Origin: Bacillota bacterium
GTDB lineage: Bacteria; Bacillota; Limnochordia; Darwinibacteriales; Darwinibacteriaceae
DNA: 43,975 nucleotides
Direction: 5' to 3'
NCBI GenBank assembly: GCA_029776155.1
Contig: JAKOTU010000071.1
Span: forward strand, 1 to 43,975
The notes under the pieces were generated by a model that was not told where the DNA came from, ran no database searches, and saw only the letters and a program-made list of their open reading frames with translations. Position 1 is the first letter of the stretch, and the number at the start of each line of letters is the position of its first letter. A program made the position numbers and the translations under genes. Of this stretch, positions 31,112 to 41,703 are shown in pieces.

Positions 31112-32581
31112 TTGGAGATTCGCGCTCTAGAGTTGAATGCACATGTGGTAACGGATCTGCTCTGCCTGGTAGCCGAAGATGAGGTTGGGGATTACCCCTG
31201 GCCGAGCCCTTTGGTTAAGCAGCTCATGGCAGCCCAGGAGTTCTCGGGCAAGCTGGGCGAGACCGCTTCCTGCGTGTACCTTGCGGAAGAACTCCAGCGC
31301 CCGGTGAGGGTGGTGGCCGCGGGCCTGGGCAAAACGGAGGAGCTGACCACCGAGAAGGTGCGCCGGGCCTTTGGGGCTGGTCTCAAGGAAGCGGATAGAC
31401 TGAAGATCGAAGTGCTCACCACCATGCCCTGGACTAATGGGGGCCTCACCCCAGGGGAGGCGGCCCGGGCGGTAACGGAGGCTTACCTTCTGGCCACCTA
31501 CCGGTTTAACCGCTACCTTTCGGAAAAGAAGGAGTGCTCGGTGCGTTTCCTGCAGGTGCGCTATGACCCCGCTCAAGAAGTAGAGGTCCTGCCTGCCCTG
31601 AAGCTGGGACAGACCTTAGGCGAGGCCACCAACTTGGCCCGGGATCTGGTGAATGAACCAGCCAACGTGCTCACTCCGGAAAGACTGGCCCAGGAAGCTC
31701 AAAAAGCAGGGGAGAAATACGGCTTTGCCGTGGAGGTCTTCGCAGGGGAAGCGCTTGCCCAGCTGGGGATGGAAGCGTTTTTGGCTGTGGGTAAGGCGAG
31801 CGTCAACAGCCCTAGGCTGATTGTCATGCGCCATTTGGGCGATCCGGCCAATCCGGACCGGGTGCTTGGCCTGGTGGGTAAGGGCATGACCTTTGACAGC
31901 GGCGGCCTCTCGTTGAAACAAGCCAAAGGCATGGAAACCATGAAGTTTGATATGGCGGGGGCAGCCGCGGTAATTGGGGCCATGGGCGCGCTGGCCCGGG
32001 AAGAGGTGCCTTTGAATGTGGTGGCTGTGGTGGCCGCCTGCGAAAACCTGGTGTCTGGAACGGGTTACCGTCCCGGGGATATCATCGGCACCATGGCCGG
32101 AAAGACTGTCTTGGTGGAATCCACAGATGCGGAGGGGCGGCTGACCTTGGCCGATGCGGTGCATTACATCATCAGTAGAGAAAAGGCCTCCGTGGTCGTT
32201 GATGTGGCCACCCTCACCGGAGCCGTGATTGTAGCCTTGGGCCACCTCACCACGGGAGTGCTCACCAATGACCAAGATCTTTATGCCCGGCTGCAGGAGG
32301 CTGCCCACAAGTCGGGGGAAAGGGTGTGGCAGCTGCCCAGCTTCCCCGAGTACAGGGAGCAGAACAAGACTCCCTACGCGGATCTGCGCAACGTGGGCGG
32401 GCGGGAGGCAGGAACAATTACGGCCGGTCTGTTCATCGCCGAGTTTGTGCAGGATAAGCCCTGGCTCCACTTGGACATTGCTGGCACCGCCTTTGCCGAA
32501 AAGGACGGAGACTACCTAACCCAAGGGGCCACCGGAGTAGGGGTGCGGCTGCTGTATCACTTTGCTGAAACCTATCTTTAG
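31112..32581 (+). CDS. pepA: Leucyl aminopeptidase (M17)
   Basis: A 489-residue cytosolic M17 metallo-aminopeptidase that removes N-terminal hydrophobic residues. Metal and catalytic motifs: GKGMTFDSGGLSLK, MKFDMAGAA and STDAEGRLTLADA (usual NTDAEGR; the first N is S here), then the C-terminal GTAFAEKDGDYLTQGATGVGVR. The TTG at 31112 follows AGAGGGGG by 8 nt and gives MEIRALELNAH, matching the typical start; an ATG at 31088 adds eight residues. A terminator follows the stop. With the S9 peptidase, it suggests peptide catabolism. Confidence 0.92.
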   Translation: MEIRALELNAHVVTDLLCLVAEDEVGDYPWPSPLVKQLMAAQEFSGKLGETASCVYLAEELQRPVRVVAAGLGKTEELTTEKVRRAFGAGLKEADRLKIEVLTTMPWTNGGLTPGEAARAVTEAYLLATYRFNRYLSEKKECSVRFLQVRYDPAQEVEVLPALKLGQTLGEATNLARDLVNEPANVLTPERLAQEAQKAGEKYGFAVEVFAGEALAQLGMEAFLAVGKASVNSPRLIVMRHLGDPANPDRVLGLVGKGMTFDSGGLSLKQAKGMETMKFDMAGAAAVIGAMGALAREEVPLNVVAVVAACENLVSGTGYRPGDIIGTMAGKTVLVESTDAEGRLTLADAVHYIISREKASVVVDVATLTGAVIVALGHLTTGVLTNDQDLYARLQEAAHKSGERVWQLPSFPEYREQNKTPYADLRNVGGREAGTITAGLFIAEFVQDKPWLHLDIAGTAFAEKDGDYLTQGATGVGVRLLYHFAETYL

Positions 32582-32590
32582 ATAAAGTAA

Positions 32591-32620
32591 GGGGCCTGCC
32601 TTGCGGCGAGCCCCATTTTT
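32591..32620 (+). terminator. Intrinsic terminator of pepA
   Basis: GGGGC (32591-32595) and GCCCC (32610-32614) pair around a 14-nt loop with internal G-C pairing, followed by ATTTTT. It overlaps the 3' end of the convergent ROK gene by two bases. Confidence 0.7.
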
Positions 32621-33530
32621 ATCGCTCCACCTTCTCCAGCTGGTCCAGCGCGTATAACCCTGCACCCAACACGCCGCCATCTCCTGCCAAGGGGGAGAGG
32701 AGGATGGGAATATCCCGCAGCTCGGTCATGGCGCTGGAGCGGAAACTGCGTAGGGTGGCTTCTTCCAGGAGGGGATACCACTGCATGATGCTTCCCCCCA
32801 GAATCAAGACTTGGGGGTCAAACATGTTGGCCATGGCCCCCAGGCCCCGGCCCAGGGCGCGAGCCATCTGCTCCAGAACTGCCAGCGCCAGTTCATCTCC
32901 GGCTGCTGCCAGGCGGAACACTTCGGGGGAAGTGACCTGCCTGTCCAGGAGGCGGCTGGCCATGCGGGCAACCGCGGTGCCCGAGGCGTAGAGCTCTAGA
33001 CAGCCCCGGTTGCCGCAGGGGCAGGGTGGGCCACTGGGATCAATACTGATGTGCCCCATATGGCCGGCAATTCCCTTGGCGCCGTGTACCAGCTCACCGT
33101 TGGCGATGATGCCGCCTCCTAGGCCGGTACCTAAGGTGAGGGAGATGAAATCGGTGTAACCCCGACCTGCCCCCAGTTTCAACTCGGCGTAGGCGTGGAT
33201 TTTGCAGTCGTTATCCACAAAGGTGGGCAGGCCTGTGGCCTGGGCCACAAGGTCCCGCAGGGGAACTCCCACCCAAGGAGCCTCGGGGTAAAGCCCTGGC
33301 AGATAGGTGCCGGTGGCCCGGTGAACCTGGCCCGCTGTACCCACACCCACAGCCCGAGCTTGGTATTTCTCCCCCAGGCGCTGAGCCTGTTGACCAACTT
33401 GCTCAAAAAAAGGTGCCCCCTCGGCCATGCGGGAGGGCAGGCGTTCTACTTCCACAATCTTGCCGGCGGCATCCACCACTGCGATTCTGGTGTTGGTGGC
33501 GCCAATGTCGATTCCTAAAGCGTAGACCAT
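32619..33530 (-). CDS. ROK-family sugar kinase (glucokinase type)
   Basis: A 303-residue ROK kinase. GIDIGATNTRIAVVD (ATP-phosphate loop), FVDNDCKIHAYAE with the catalytic Asp, LTLGTGLGGGIIANGEL, and the zinc site GHISIDPSGPPCPCGNRGCLE (His plus three Cys) are all present. The ATG at 33530 follows GAGG by 9 nt; the ATG at 33545 is crowded against GGAGAGG. Glucose is the likely substrate, which would fit the glucose released by the cellobiose phosphorylase, but N-acetylhexosamines or fructose cannot be ruled out. Co-directional with the EAL gene 53 bp upstream. Confidence 0.9.
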   Translation of the reverse strand: MVYALGIDIGATNTRIAVVDAAGKIVEVERLPSRMAEGAPFFEQVGQQAQRLGEKYQARAVGVGTAGQVHRATGTYLPGLYPEAPWVGVPLRDLVAQATGLPTFVDNDCKIHAYAELKLGAGRGYTDFISLTLGTGLGGGIIANGELVHGAKGIAGHMGHISIDPSGPPCPCGNRGCLELYASGTAVARMASRLLDRQVTSPEVFRLAAAGDELALAVLEQMARALGRGLGAMANMFDPQVLILGGSIMQWYPLLEEATLRSFRSSAMTELRDIPILLSPLAGDGGVLGAGLYALDQLEKVER

Positions 33531-33583
33531 CTTGCAGAACCTCATTCCTCTCCAGCAAACTTAAGGGCCTAGCGGGCGGTTAG

Positions 33584-35932
33584 CTACACCGGCAGCAGGG
33601 AAGCCAAGCGCCCGGCGAGGCTGCGCTGCATTTCCAGATACTCCTGCCAGGGTACAGGCCTGCTGAACAAGAACCCCTGGACTTTCACGCAGCCCATATG
33701 GTGCAGCAGCTCCAGCTGGTTTTGCCGCTCCACCCCTTCGGCCACTATCTCCATGGACAAGTTCATGCCCATACCGATAATGGAGCGAACCAAACCTGCC
33801 ATGCGCGGGCTGCTGTCCACGCCGTCGATGAACTGCTTGTCAATTTTCAAAGCCTGCATGGGATAGCGGGCCAGGTAGTGCAGGGAAGAGTAAGCGGTAC
33901 CAAAGTCGTCAATGGCGATGTAGATGCCCATGTCCCGCAGCGCCTGGAAGTTCTCCAGGACATCGGGGGTGGGCTTGAGCATGGCTTCTTCGGTTATCTC
34001 GATGCGCAGCAGCTCCCTGGGCAGCTCGTAGCGGTTCAAGATGGAGCGCAGCTGGGCTGGGAAGTGGGGTGAACGAAAATGGTTAGCGGAGATGTTCACC
34101 GAGACCCAGCCCGGGTCGCAACCCGCCTTGAGCCACTCTTCATGCTGGGCGCAGACAACGTTCAGCATGTACTCCCCAATCTGCTCCACCAAACCTCCCT
34201 GTTCCGCCGCGGGAAGGAATTGTCCTGGCTGGAGCAGGCCCCGGGTGGGATGATTCCAGCGGGTCAGGGCCTCCTTGCCCGCGATGGTTCCCGTCTGGAG
34301 ATCAACCACTGGCTGGTAGTACACGGCAAACTGCCCCTGCTCCAAGGCAGCCCGAATTTCCGTTTGAAAGCGCATGCGTTCCACCAAAGCATGATGCACA
34401 CTGGGGTTGTACAGCTTCAAAGGTTCGTTGTCGCTGTGCTCCGCTTCATACAGGGCCGCCTGCGCCTGCTGATAGAACAAGTCCGCGTTCAGCTCCTGTT
34501 CTACGCTGATGCTGATCCCGCCGCACAGACGCACCGACAGATCGTTTTCCGCATAGAGGAAGGGCTGGGCCACCAGTTGGTCCAGCCTGTCAATGACCTG
34601 GAGCACCGCGTTGGTGTTGGAGGGGATAATCAGTCCGAACTCCCCTTCGGACAGGCGTCCCACCACCAGGTTTTCACTGGAGATCTGCTGCAGCCGGCGG
34701 GCCAGGCGGGTAAACAGATCATCTAAGACCAGGCGATCGAGGAAGGTCTTAATCTCCGGCAGATCCCGGATGGACACCAGGGCCAGAATGACCGTACCGC
34801 CATCATCTAGGACACCCTCTAGATTGCTCATGAAGTGCTGGCGGTTGGGCAGCCCCGTTAAGGGGTCGTAAAAGGTCATTGTGCCGATGGTTTCCATCAT
34901 GCGGTTGAATGATTCCCCTGTCTCCCCGATTTCGTCCCTGGTGGTGACCTGGGCCCGCACCGTGAGGTCACCCGCCGCGCCCCGGCGGAACACCTTGTTC
35001 AGCTCTACGATGGGGCGGGAGATGGTGGAGGCGAACCAAGAACCCAGCCAGAAAACCAGGGCCACCGCCACGACGCCAGCGGCGACCAGGTGCCAGATCA
35101 GCCTGTTCACAGGCTCAGTAAAGTAGGTGGTGGGTACCTTCACCGCCACCGTCCAGCCGCTGGCGCCGGGAAGCTTTTGGTAATAGGCGTGGTAGCTTGT
35201 TCCATTGTCTACGCCCGTAAAGGACCCGGCTTCCCGGGGGAGTTGGTCCCAGCGGGGGTATACGTCTTGAATGCGGGCGTTCATAATCATGGTTGGATCG
35301 GGATGGATGATGAAGTATCCGTGTTCATCCACAACATAGAGGGAGTCCTGCTGTGAAGAAACAATCAGTTCCCGGGAGACGCGCAGCAGCTCCTCCAAAT
35401 CCACCGAAAGCCCCAATACCCCCTGGACCGCCGTGTGATCACTGTTCCAGATGGGCGTGGCCACGATGATCACCCGCTGACTGGTGGAGCGGGAGATCAG
35501 GGGGCCGGTAATTGCCGTTTCCCCGGCCATGGCCTTGGGGAAATACTCCCGGTCGGCTATATTGCCGGCATTGCGTTCCATAGTAGTGTTGTAGTTGCCC
35601 TCTGGATCGGCCACAAAAAAGATGAGGTAGTAAGGGGGAGCTTCTTCGATCTGCCGGCGCAGGTAGGGCTCAATGAGATCCCAGTCCATGGTTTCCAAAA
35701 GATCCGAGTTGGCCAGCTGCTGGAGATCGGCCATGCGTTCCCTCTGCCAGAGGGCTAGGATTTCGCTCTGTTGGTGGGCCAGGGCCTGGGCGTTTTCCAC
35801 CACTAGGTCGGTAACCAAGGCACGGGTAAGCACACCTGTGATGATCATTACCGTCACGGTGAGGCCCAAAACCACGATGATAAACAAGGCCAGGACACGA
35901 TCGCGGATTCTGCCGAACTTCCATCTAGACAA
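33584..35932 (-). CDS. dCACHE/HAMP/degenerate GGDEF/EAL membrane c-di-GMP phosphodiesterase
   Basis: A 782-residue sensor protein; TTG at 35932 has GGGGG 8 nt upstream. A helix (about 12-36), an extracellular double-CACHE region (about 37-285; IFFVADPEGNYNTTMERNAG, YVVDEHGYFIIHPDP), a second helix (285-308), HAMP (309-360), GGDEF-like (365-525; signature SEGEF, 428-432) and EAL (about 530-775) follow in order. The EAL part has KEALTRW (E554), NISANHF, EITEEAM, DDFGTAYSSL (D675, D676), LKIDKQF, VAEGVE and QGFLFSRP, so it should cleave c-di-GMP. The variant SEGEF lacks the first two glycines, suggesting a non-cyclase or GTP-sensing role. A small extracellular metabolite is the likely signal. 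It lies 74 bp after cls. Confidence 0.9.
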   Translation of the reverse strand: MSRWKFGRIRDRVLALFIIVVLGLTVTVMIITGVLTRALVTDLVVENAQALAHQQSEILALWQRERMADLQQLANSDLLETMDWDLIEPYLRRQIEEAPPYYLIFFVADPEGNYNTTMERNAGNIADREYFPKAMAGETAITGPLISRSTSQRVIIVATPIWNSDHTAVQGVLGLSVDLEELLRVSRELIVSSQQDSLYVVDEHGYFIIHPDPTMIMNARIQDVYPRWDQLPREAGSFTGVDNGTSYHAYYQKLPGASGWTVAVKVPTTYFTEPVNRLIWHLVAAGVVAVALVFWLGSWFASTISRPIVELNKVFRRGAAGDLTVRAQVTTRDEIGETGESFNRMMETIGTMTFYDPLTGLPNRQHFMSNLEGVLDDGGTVILALVSIRDLPEIKTFLDRLVLDDLFTRLARRLQQISSENLVVGRLSEGEFGLIIPSNTNAVLQVIDRLDQLVAQPFLYAENDLSVRLCGGISISVEQELNADLFYQQAQAALYEAEHSDNEPLKLYNPSVHHALVERMRFQTEIRAALEQGQFAVYYQPVVDLQTGTIAGKEALTRWNHPTRGLLQPGQFLPAAEQGGLVEQIGEYMLNVVCAQHEEWLKAGCDPGWVSVNISANHFRSPHFPAQLRSILNRYELPRELLRIEITEEAMLKPTPDVLENFQALRDMGIYIAIDDFGTAYSSLHYLARYPMQALKIDKQFIDGVDSSPRMAGLVRSIIGMGMNLSMEIVAEGVERQNQLELLHHMGCVKVQGFLFSRPVPWQEYLEMQRSLAGRLASLLPV

Positions 35933-36006
35933 GGCCGAGACCCCCAGTGGGTGGAAAATGTACCGTGGTTATTCGACATAAAGCGAAGAATTCCTTTTCG
36001 AGTTGC

Positions 36007-37539
36007 TTATAAAAGAGGGGCCAGCAGGCGCAGGAGTGACCATTTGGCTTTGTGCAGGGCGGGGATGCTTTGGTAGTCAGCCAAGTGCACTTCCCGGCAT
36101 AACTGCAGCGTCTCCAGGAAGTCATCGCGGATCTGCAGCACGCTTGGGGTGCCGTAGAGCCAGACCGCATTTTCAAAGGCCATGTACAGACTGCGGTAGT
36201 CTAGGTTTACCGTCCCCACCACTGCCACGCGGTCGTCGGCCACCATGGTTTTGGAGTGCATAAAGCCGGGGGAATACTCATAGATTCTCACGCCGCTTTC
36301 CAAAAGGGGCAGATAGTACGAACGGGTGACCGCGTACACCAGGGGCTTATCGGGGATGCCCGGGGTCATCAAGCGCACATCTACGCCCGTTTTGGCCGCG
36401 GCACAAAGGGCGGCGAGCATCTCATTGTCCAAGATCAAGTAAGGCGTATTGATGTACACATAGTCTTGGGCCCGGGTGATCAGGTTGAAGTACACCGTTT
36501 CGCCCACCGTCTCATCATCTAAGGGATTGTCTGCGAAGGGTTGGATGAAACCGTTTTGCTCCGAACTGGGCTGCAGTTTGCCGGGCCGGAAGTCATCGAG
36601 CCGTACTTGCTCGCCCCGCACATATTCCCACATGGCCAGGAACATCACGGTGAGCGACCAGACCGCTTCTCCTTTCAGCAGGAAGGCCGAGTCCTTCCAG
36701 TGGCCGTACTTCTCCACCGCATTGATGTACTCATCCGCGAGATTTATACCTCCAGTGAATCCCGTATGCCCATCGATAATCATGAGCTTGCGGTGGTCCC
36801 GATAGTTCAGGGACGGGGAAAGCATGGGTTTTAGGGGGTGGAAGCGGGCAGTTTTGATGCCCAGGGCCTCCAGCTTCTTGTGGTAGTCTTTGGGTACCCG
36901 GAAAATACAGCCCAAGTCGTCGTAGATGAGGCGCACATCAACCCCCGCTTGGGCCTTTTTGACCAAGATCTCCAAGATGCTGTTCCACATGAGGCCTTCT
37001 TCCAGGATAAAGTATTCCAGGAAGATATAGCGTTGCGCCTGTTCCAGTTCCCGGAGCATGGCTGGAAAAGCCAGATCGCCCACTGGGTAAAACTGGGAGT
37101 ACTGGTGCCGGTACACGGGGTAGGCGGCGTGGTTTTGGATGTAGCGGGCCTGCCCCGCGGCCCGGGGGTCCAACGCCTCTAGCTCATTGAGGATGGGTTC
37201 ACTGGAGTCCAGGGATTTTTCCCCATGCAGGCGCGTTGTCTCCAGCTTCCTGCGCATGCGGGGGCTGAGCCTGGTTTTACCGAGAACTAAGTAAAAAAGC
37301 CCGCCAAAGATGGGAAAGAGCATGATGGCCATGATCCAGGCGATTTTCGAGGCCGACTTGGCCCTTCCGGTGGCGATGATCACTACCACCACGGCACTCA
37401 GGCTGCTGCAGAACACATAAAAGAGGGGAAAATACTTGCTGAAGCGCCCAATCATCAAAACCAAGGCGCCAAGCTGCACGAAAATGGCCACCCCCGCTAT
37501 GGTCGCCCGGTGGAATAACACAGTTAGTATTTTCTTCAT
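36007..37539 (-). CDS. cls: Cardiolipin synthase
   Basis: A 510-residue phospholipase-D superfamily membrane enzyme that condenses two phosphatidylglycerols to cardiolipin. Two N-terminal helices lie at about 1-55; both HKD motifs are present: HRKLMIIDGHTGFTGGINLA and HSKTMVADDRVAVVGTVNLD. DSAFLLKGEAVWSLTVMFLA and YVYINTPYLILDNEML are also typical. The ATG at 37539 (MKKILTVLF) follows GAGGCGGGAC; reading from 37566 adds nine residues. It lies upstream of the CACHE-EAL gene with a 74-bp gap and no obvious terminator. Confidence 0.92.
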   Translation of the reverse strand: MKKILTVLFHRATIAGVAIFVQLGALVLMIGRFSKYFPLFYVFCSSLSAVVVVIIATGRAKSASKIAWIMAIMLFPIFGGLFYLVLGKTRLSPRMRRKLETTRLHGEKSLDSSEPILNELEALDPRAAGQARYIQNHAAYPVYRHQYSQFYPVGDLAFPAMLRELEQAQRYIFLEYFILEEGLMWNSILEILVKKAQAGVDVRLIYDDLGCIFRVPKDYHKKLEALGIKTARFHPLKPMLSPSLNYRDHRKLMIIDGHTGFTGGINLADEYINAVEKYGHWKDSAFLLKGEAVWSLTVMFLAMWEYVRGEQVRLDDFRPGKLQPSSEQNGFIQPFADNPLDDETVGETVYFNLITRAQDYVYINTPYLILDNEMLAALCAAAKTGVDVRLMTPGIPDKPLVYAVTRSYYLPLLESGVRIYEYSPGFMHSKTMVADDRVAVVGTVNLDYRSLYMAFENAVWLYGTPSVLQIRDDFLETLQLCREVHLADYQSIPALHKAKWSLLRLLAPLL

Positions 37540-37650
37540 GTCCCGCCTCACACCTCGCGCCTGCAATGTACAGTGCTGACATACCTTGATCTTCTAAGAA
37601 GCGGTCCCCTTTGTCAAGGGCGGTTGGGAAAGCGGGCACAATCTTTATCC

Positions 37651-37679
37651 TTGTTTGGGATACCCTCCTATGGTATATT
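37651..37679 (+). promoter_or_regulatory. Sigma-A promoter of the TlpA-CcdA operon
   Basis: TTGTTT (37651-37656), 17 bp, TATATT (37674-37679). It is in the divergent gap from cls and gives a leader of about 50 nt ending in GGAGG. Confidence 0.6.
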
Positions 37680-37736
37680 GATCACAAATGAAGTGGGGCG
37701 AGCAAACCATAATACTGTGGACGGAGGTTAGATGTG

Positions 37737-38267
37737 ATGAAGCGAAGTGTTTGGCAGCTGTTGGCCTTAGCGGTGGTACTTGTGCTCTCCATGGGAACGG
37801 GGGCTTGGGCACAGGAGGAGATGGAGGACGAGGAGTACTGCGTGAAGATTCTGGTCCCCGATTTTGCGTTGGTCACTGCCCAAGGCGAGACGGTGCGGCT
37901 CAGTGATCTGCGGGGGCAGGTGGTGGTGCTCAACTTCTGGGCCACGTGGTGCCCGTACTGTGTCATGGAACTGCCCGAGCTGCAGGAACTCCACGAGGAA
38001 CTGCAGGAGTCAGGGGAGGCGGTCATCTACTTGGTAGACCAGATCGATGGCCAGTATGAGACGCCGGAACGGGCCACTGCCTTTCTGGAAGAAAAGGGCA
38101 TTACCATCCCTAACCTCCTGGATTTTGGCACCGTGGGTAACGGCATTTTCCAGGTACCTGGGCTGCCCACCACAGTTGTGATCGATGCCGAAGGTTACCT
38201 GTGTGACTATGCCATCGGTATGGTCACCAAAGACGTTGTGCGCAGGATGATCGAGGTGGCCAAATAA
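37737..38267 (+). CDS. Exported TlpA/ResA-like thioredoxin
   Basis: A 176-residue extracytoplasmic thioredoxin. A signal peptide (SVWQLLALAVVLVLSMG, cleaved near AWAQ) precedes the domain. The redox motif is C72-P-Y-C75 in NFWATWCPYCVMELP; the cis-Pro region is VPGLPTTVVIDAEG. An extra Cys is at C35. The ATG at 37737 has GGAGG 9 nt upstream. It probably reduces or isomerises exported protein or cytochrome disulfides. The next gene, ccdA, overlaps its stop by one base (TAATG) and should supply electrons across the membrane. Confidence 0.88.
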   Translation: MKRSVWQLLALAVVLVLSMGTGAWAQEEMEDEEYCVKILVPDFALVTAQGETVRLSDLRGQVVVLNFWATWCPYCVMELPELQELHEELQESGEAVIYLVDQIDGQYETPERATAFLEEKGITIPNLLDFGTVGNGIFQVPGLPTTVVIDAEGYLCDYAIGMVTKDVVRRMIEVAK

Positions 38268-38974
38268 TGCTGCAGCAGCTGGCGCCTCAAGTGACACCGT
38301 CGCTGTTCGGCCTGATTTTCGTGGAAGGCCTCTTGGCTTTCCTCTCACCCTGTATTCTGCCCATGCTCCCTATCTATCTCATGTATTTGGGGGGCGAAGA
38401 AGCCCAGGGTGAACGGGCTGGTGTGCGTCTTTTGGTGAATACTTTAGGTTTTATTGCCGGCTTTACCCTGATATTTGTGGTTCTAGGCGCCACCGCTTCG
38501 GCCCTGGGACGGGCCGTTTCCGCCCACCGATTGCTTTTGCAGCGGATGGGGGGCGTGGTGGTGATGCTCATCGGCCTGAATTATCTCGGGGTGATCAAAA
38601 TCGGTTTTCTGAACCGCAGTAGGGTGTGGAAAGCGGAGACCAGCAACCTGCGCTTCTGGTCCAGCCTGCTGTTTGGCGCAGCCTTCTCCCTGGGATGGAC
38701 GCCCTGCCTGGGGGCCTTTTTGGGCACGGCGCTGATCTTGGCTTCCAACTTGCGCACCTTGTACCAGGGGATGGCTCTGCTGTTCACCTTTGCCTTGGGC
38801 CTGGGCATACCCTTTGTACTCACTGCTGTGCTGTGGGGGAAGCTCCAAAAGACCCTGGGCGTGATCAAACGCAATCTGCCCCGCATTCAGATGGTCTCAG
38901 GGCTGCTGCTGATCGTGGTGGGAGTGCTCATGGTATTCGACCTGCTTAAGTTTTACACGGGCCTTTTCATTTAG
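38267..38974 (+). CDS. CcdA-family transmembrane thiol-disulfide electron carrier
   Basis: A 235-residue, six-helix membrane protein of the CcdA/DsbD-beta type. Conserved cysteines are C29 in LSPCILPMLP and C147 in GWTPCLGA, the pair that moves reducing power from cytoplasmic thioredoxin to extracytoplasmic thioredoxins. The ATG at 38267 overlaps the TlpA-like stop codon, so the two are translationally coupled. The operon ends at a perfect terminator. Cytochrome c maturation and general envelope thiol reduction are both possible roles; no cytochrome genes lie here. Confidence 0.9.
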   Translation: MLQQLAPQVTPSLFGLIFVEGLLAFLSPCILPMLPIYLMYLGGEEAQGERAGVRLLVNTLGFIAGFTLIFVVLGATASALGRAVSAHRLLLQRMGGVVVMLIGLNYLGVIKIGFLNRSRVWKAETSNLRFWSSLLFGAAFSLGWTPCLGAFLGTALILASNLRTLYQGMALLFTFALGLGIPFVLTAVLWGKLQKTLGVIKRNLPRIQMVSGLLLIVVGVLMVFDLLKFYTGLFI

Positions 38975-38989
38975 CTGGCTGTAATAAGT

Positions 38990-39014
38990 AAAACCCCGGC
39001 GGAGCCGGGGTTTT
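38990..39014. terminator. Bidirectional intrinsic terminator
   Basis: AAAACCCCGGC and GCCGGGGTTTT flank a GGA loop: a perfect palindromic hairpin with T/A runs on both sides. It serves ccdA and the convergent tyrosine phenol-lyase gene. Confidence 0.93.
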
Positions 39015-39018
39015 CCCT

Positions 39019-40467
<1,449 letters not shown>

Positions 40468-40483
40468 ATATTGTTCTGCGTGC

Positions 40484-41377
40484 CTACGTTTCCGGTAAGC
40501 GGGTCAAGTTGGGCTGGGGGTAGTTGGAGTTGACAAAAAGGGCGCCGACTCCGCCAATGCCAATGTGGCAGCCCAAAGAACAGCCGATTTCGTGGATCAA
40601 AAAGCGGCGGTACCCCAGCTGATCCCGGAGCCGGGCCGCCAGCTCCTGCGCCAGGCCTGGAGCCTGGGAATGGGCGACACCCACGAGCTGGTCAGGATGG
40701 CCGAGGGATCTTTCCTGCACTAGTTCCACAATCCGCTTGACAGCCATTTTCCGTCCCCTTACCTTATGTAGGGGGGTGCACGCACCGTTCTGGACGTGCA
40801 AGATAGGCTTAACGTTCAGTAGACTACCAAGAAAGGCACTGGTGAACTTGACCCTGCCGCCTCGATAGAGGTGGGTGAGGTCATCCACAGAAAAGATGTG
40901 CTCCACATTATTCTGGGAACGCTTCTGCACACGCTCGATAATCTCCGCTGCCGGCCTGCCTTCCCTGGCCATTTCCGCAGCCTCCAGCACTATGAGGCCT
41001 TCTCCCAGACTGGCGCTCTGGGAATCCACTACAGTGATGGGAGCTTCGGGGTAAGCGCGCTTCACTTCCTCCAGGGCCAAGAGGGCGCTGCTGTGGGAAC
41101 CGGAGAATCCGGAGGAAACGCTGATAAACAGGCAAGGCCTGCCTTCTTGGGCGTATTGGGTGAAGACTTGCAGGAAGTTTTCCAAGCGTACCTGGCCTGT
41201 GGAGGGGACTTTACCCTCCCGAATGGCCGCAAAGACCTGCTCGGTGGTGATGCTTACTCCGTCGAGGTATTCTTTGCCGTCGATGTAAATCAGGAAGGGG
41301 AGGACGTGGATGTTGTAAGCCTTGAGGATGGACTCGGGTAAATCGCATGCACTGTCCGTGACAATGGATAACGACAC
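40484..41377 (-). CDS. DegV-family fatty-acid-binding protein
   Basis: A 297-residue DegV protein. The GTG at 41377 has AAGGTG 8 nt upstream and starts MSLSIVTDSACDLPES, the classic family N-terminus. Other markers are YLDGVSITTEQVF, PSTGQV, ISVSSGFSGSHSSA, VDSQSASLGEG, FSVDDLTHLYRGGRV and NVKPILHV; the C-terminus has IGCSLGCHIGIGGVGALFV. Such proteins bind a fatty acid and present it to the FakA-type kinase; no FakA gene is in this window. Expression unlinked from tpl is suggested by the separate promoter downstream. Confidence 0.93.
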   Translation of the reverse strand: MSLSIVTDSACDLPESILKAYNIHVLPFLIYIDGKEYLDGVSITTEQVFAAIREGKVPSTGQVRLENFLQVFTQYAQEGRPCLFISVSSGFSGSHSSALLALEEVKRAYPEAPITVVDSQSASLGEGLIVLEAAEMAREGRPAAEIIERVQKRSQNNVEHIFSVDDLTHLYRGGRVKFTSAFLGSLLNVKPILHVQNGACTPLHKVRGRKMAVKRIVELVQERSLGHPDQLVGVAHSQAPGLAQELAARLRDQLGYRRFLIHEIGCSLGCHIGIGGVGALFVNSNYPQPNLTRLPET

Positions 41378-41456
41378 CAGCAGATCACCTTCTAACAACT
41401 GTACTAGCTAGACTCTTCGAGTTTGGATGTCCTTTTCCTTCCGCCGATGTTGACTG

Positions 41457-41485
41457 TTGCGCCCATGGGAAGGATCAAGTACAAT
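41457..41485 (+). promoter_or_regulatory. Sigma-A promoter of the 62-residue / hydrolase operon
   Basis: TTGCGC (41457-41462), 17 bp, TACAAT (41480-41485), about 28 bp before the first start codon. Confidence 0.55.
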
Positions 41486-41513
41486 GTGAATATCTTAAGG
41501 GGAGTTGGGAAAG

Positions 41514-41702
41514 ATGATGGATATGGCTTGGGATGCAAAAACTCTGGCTCGCCAGGTACAGGCCCGAATCTACGAGCTGAGATCTGAGCAGGTGGGCTTG
41601 AGGCCGTTTATCCAATCGGACCAAGCTCGCTGGGATGCCCTGGAAAAGGCCATTGAAGAGCTAAATTGGGTGTTGAGGAAACTGAACGCAGAGGAGGAGT
41701 AA
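41514..41702 (+). CDS. Small helical protein of unknown function
   Basis: A 62-residue soluble protein; AGGGGAG lies 9 nt before the ATG at 41514. The sequence is charged and helical with no Cys, signal peptide or recognisable motif (TLARQVQARIYELRSEQ, WDALEKAIEELNWVLRKL). The last residues ENAEEE overlap the ribosome site of the next gene, and the genes are one base apart (stop ends 41702, GTG starts 41704), so it is the first gene of a two-gene operon with the secreted hydrolase. Confidence 0.75.
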   Translation: MMDMAWDAKTLARQVQARIYELRSEQVGLRPFIQSDQARWDALEKAIEELNWVLRKLNAEEE

Positions 41703-41703
41703 A

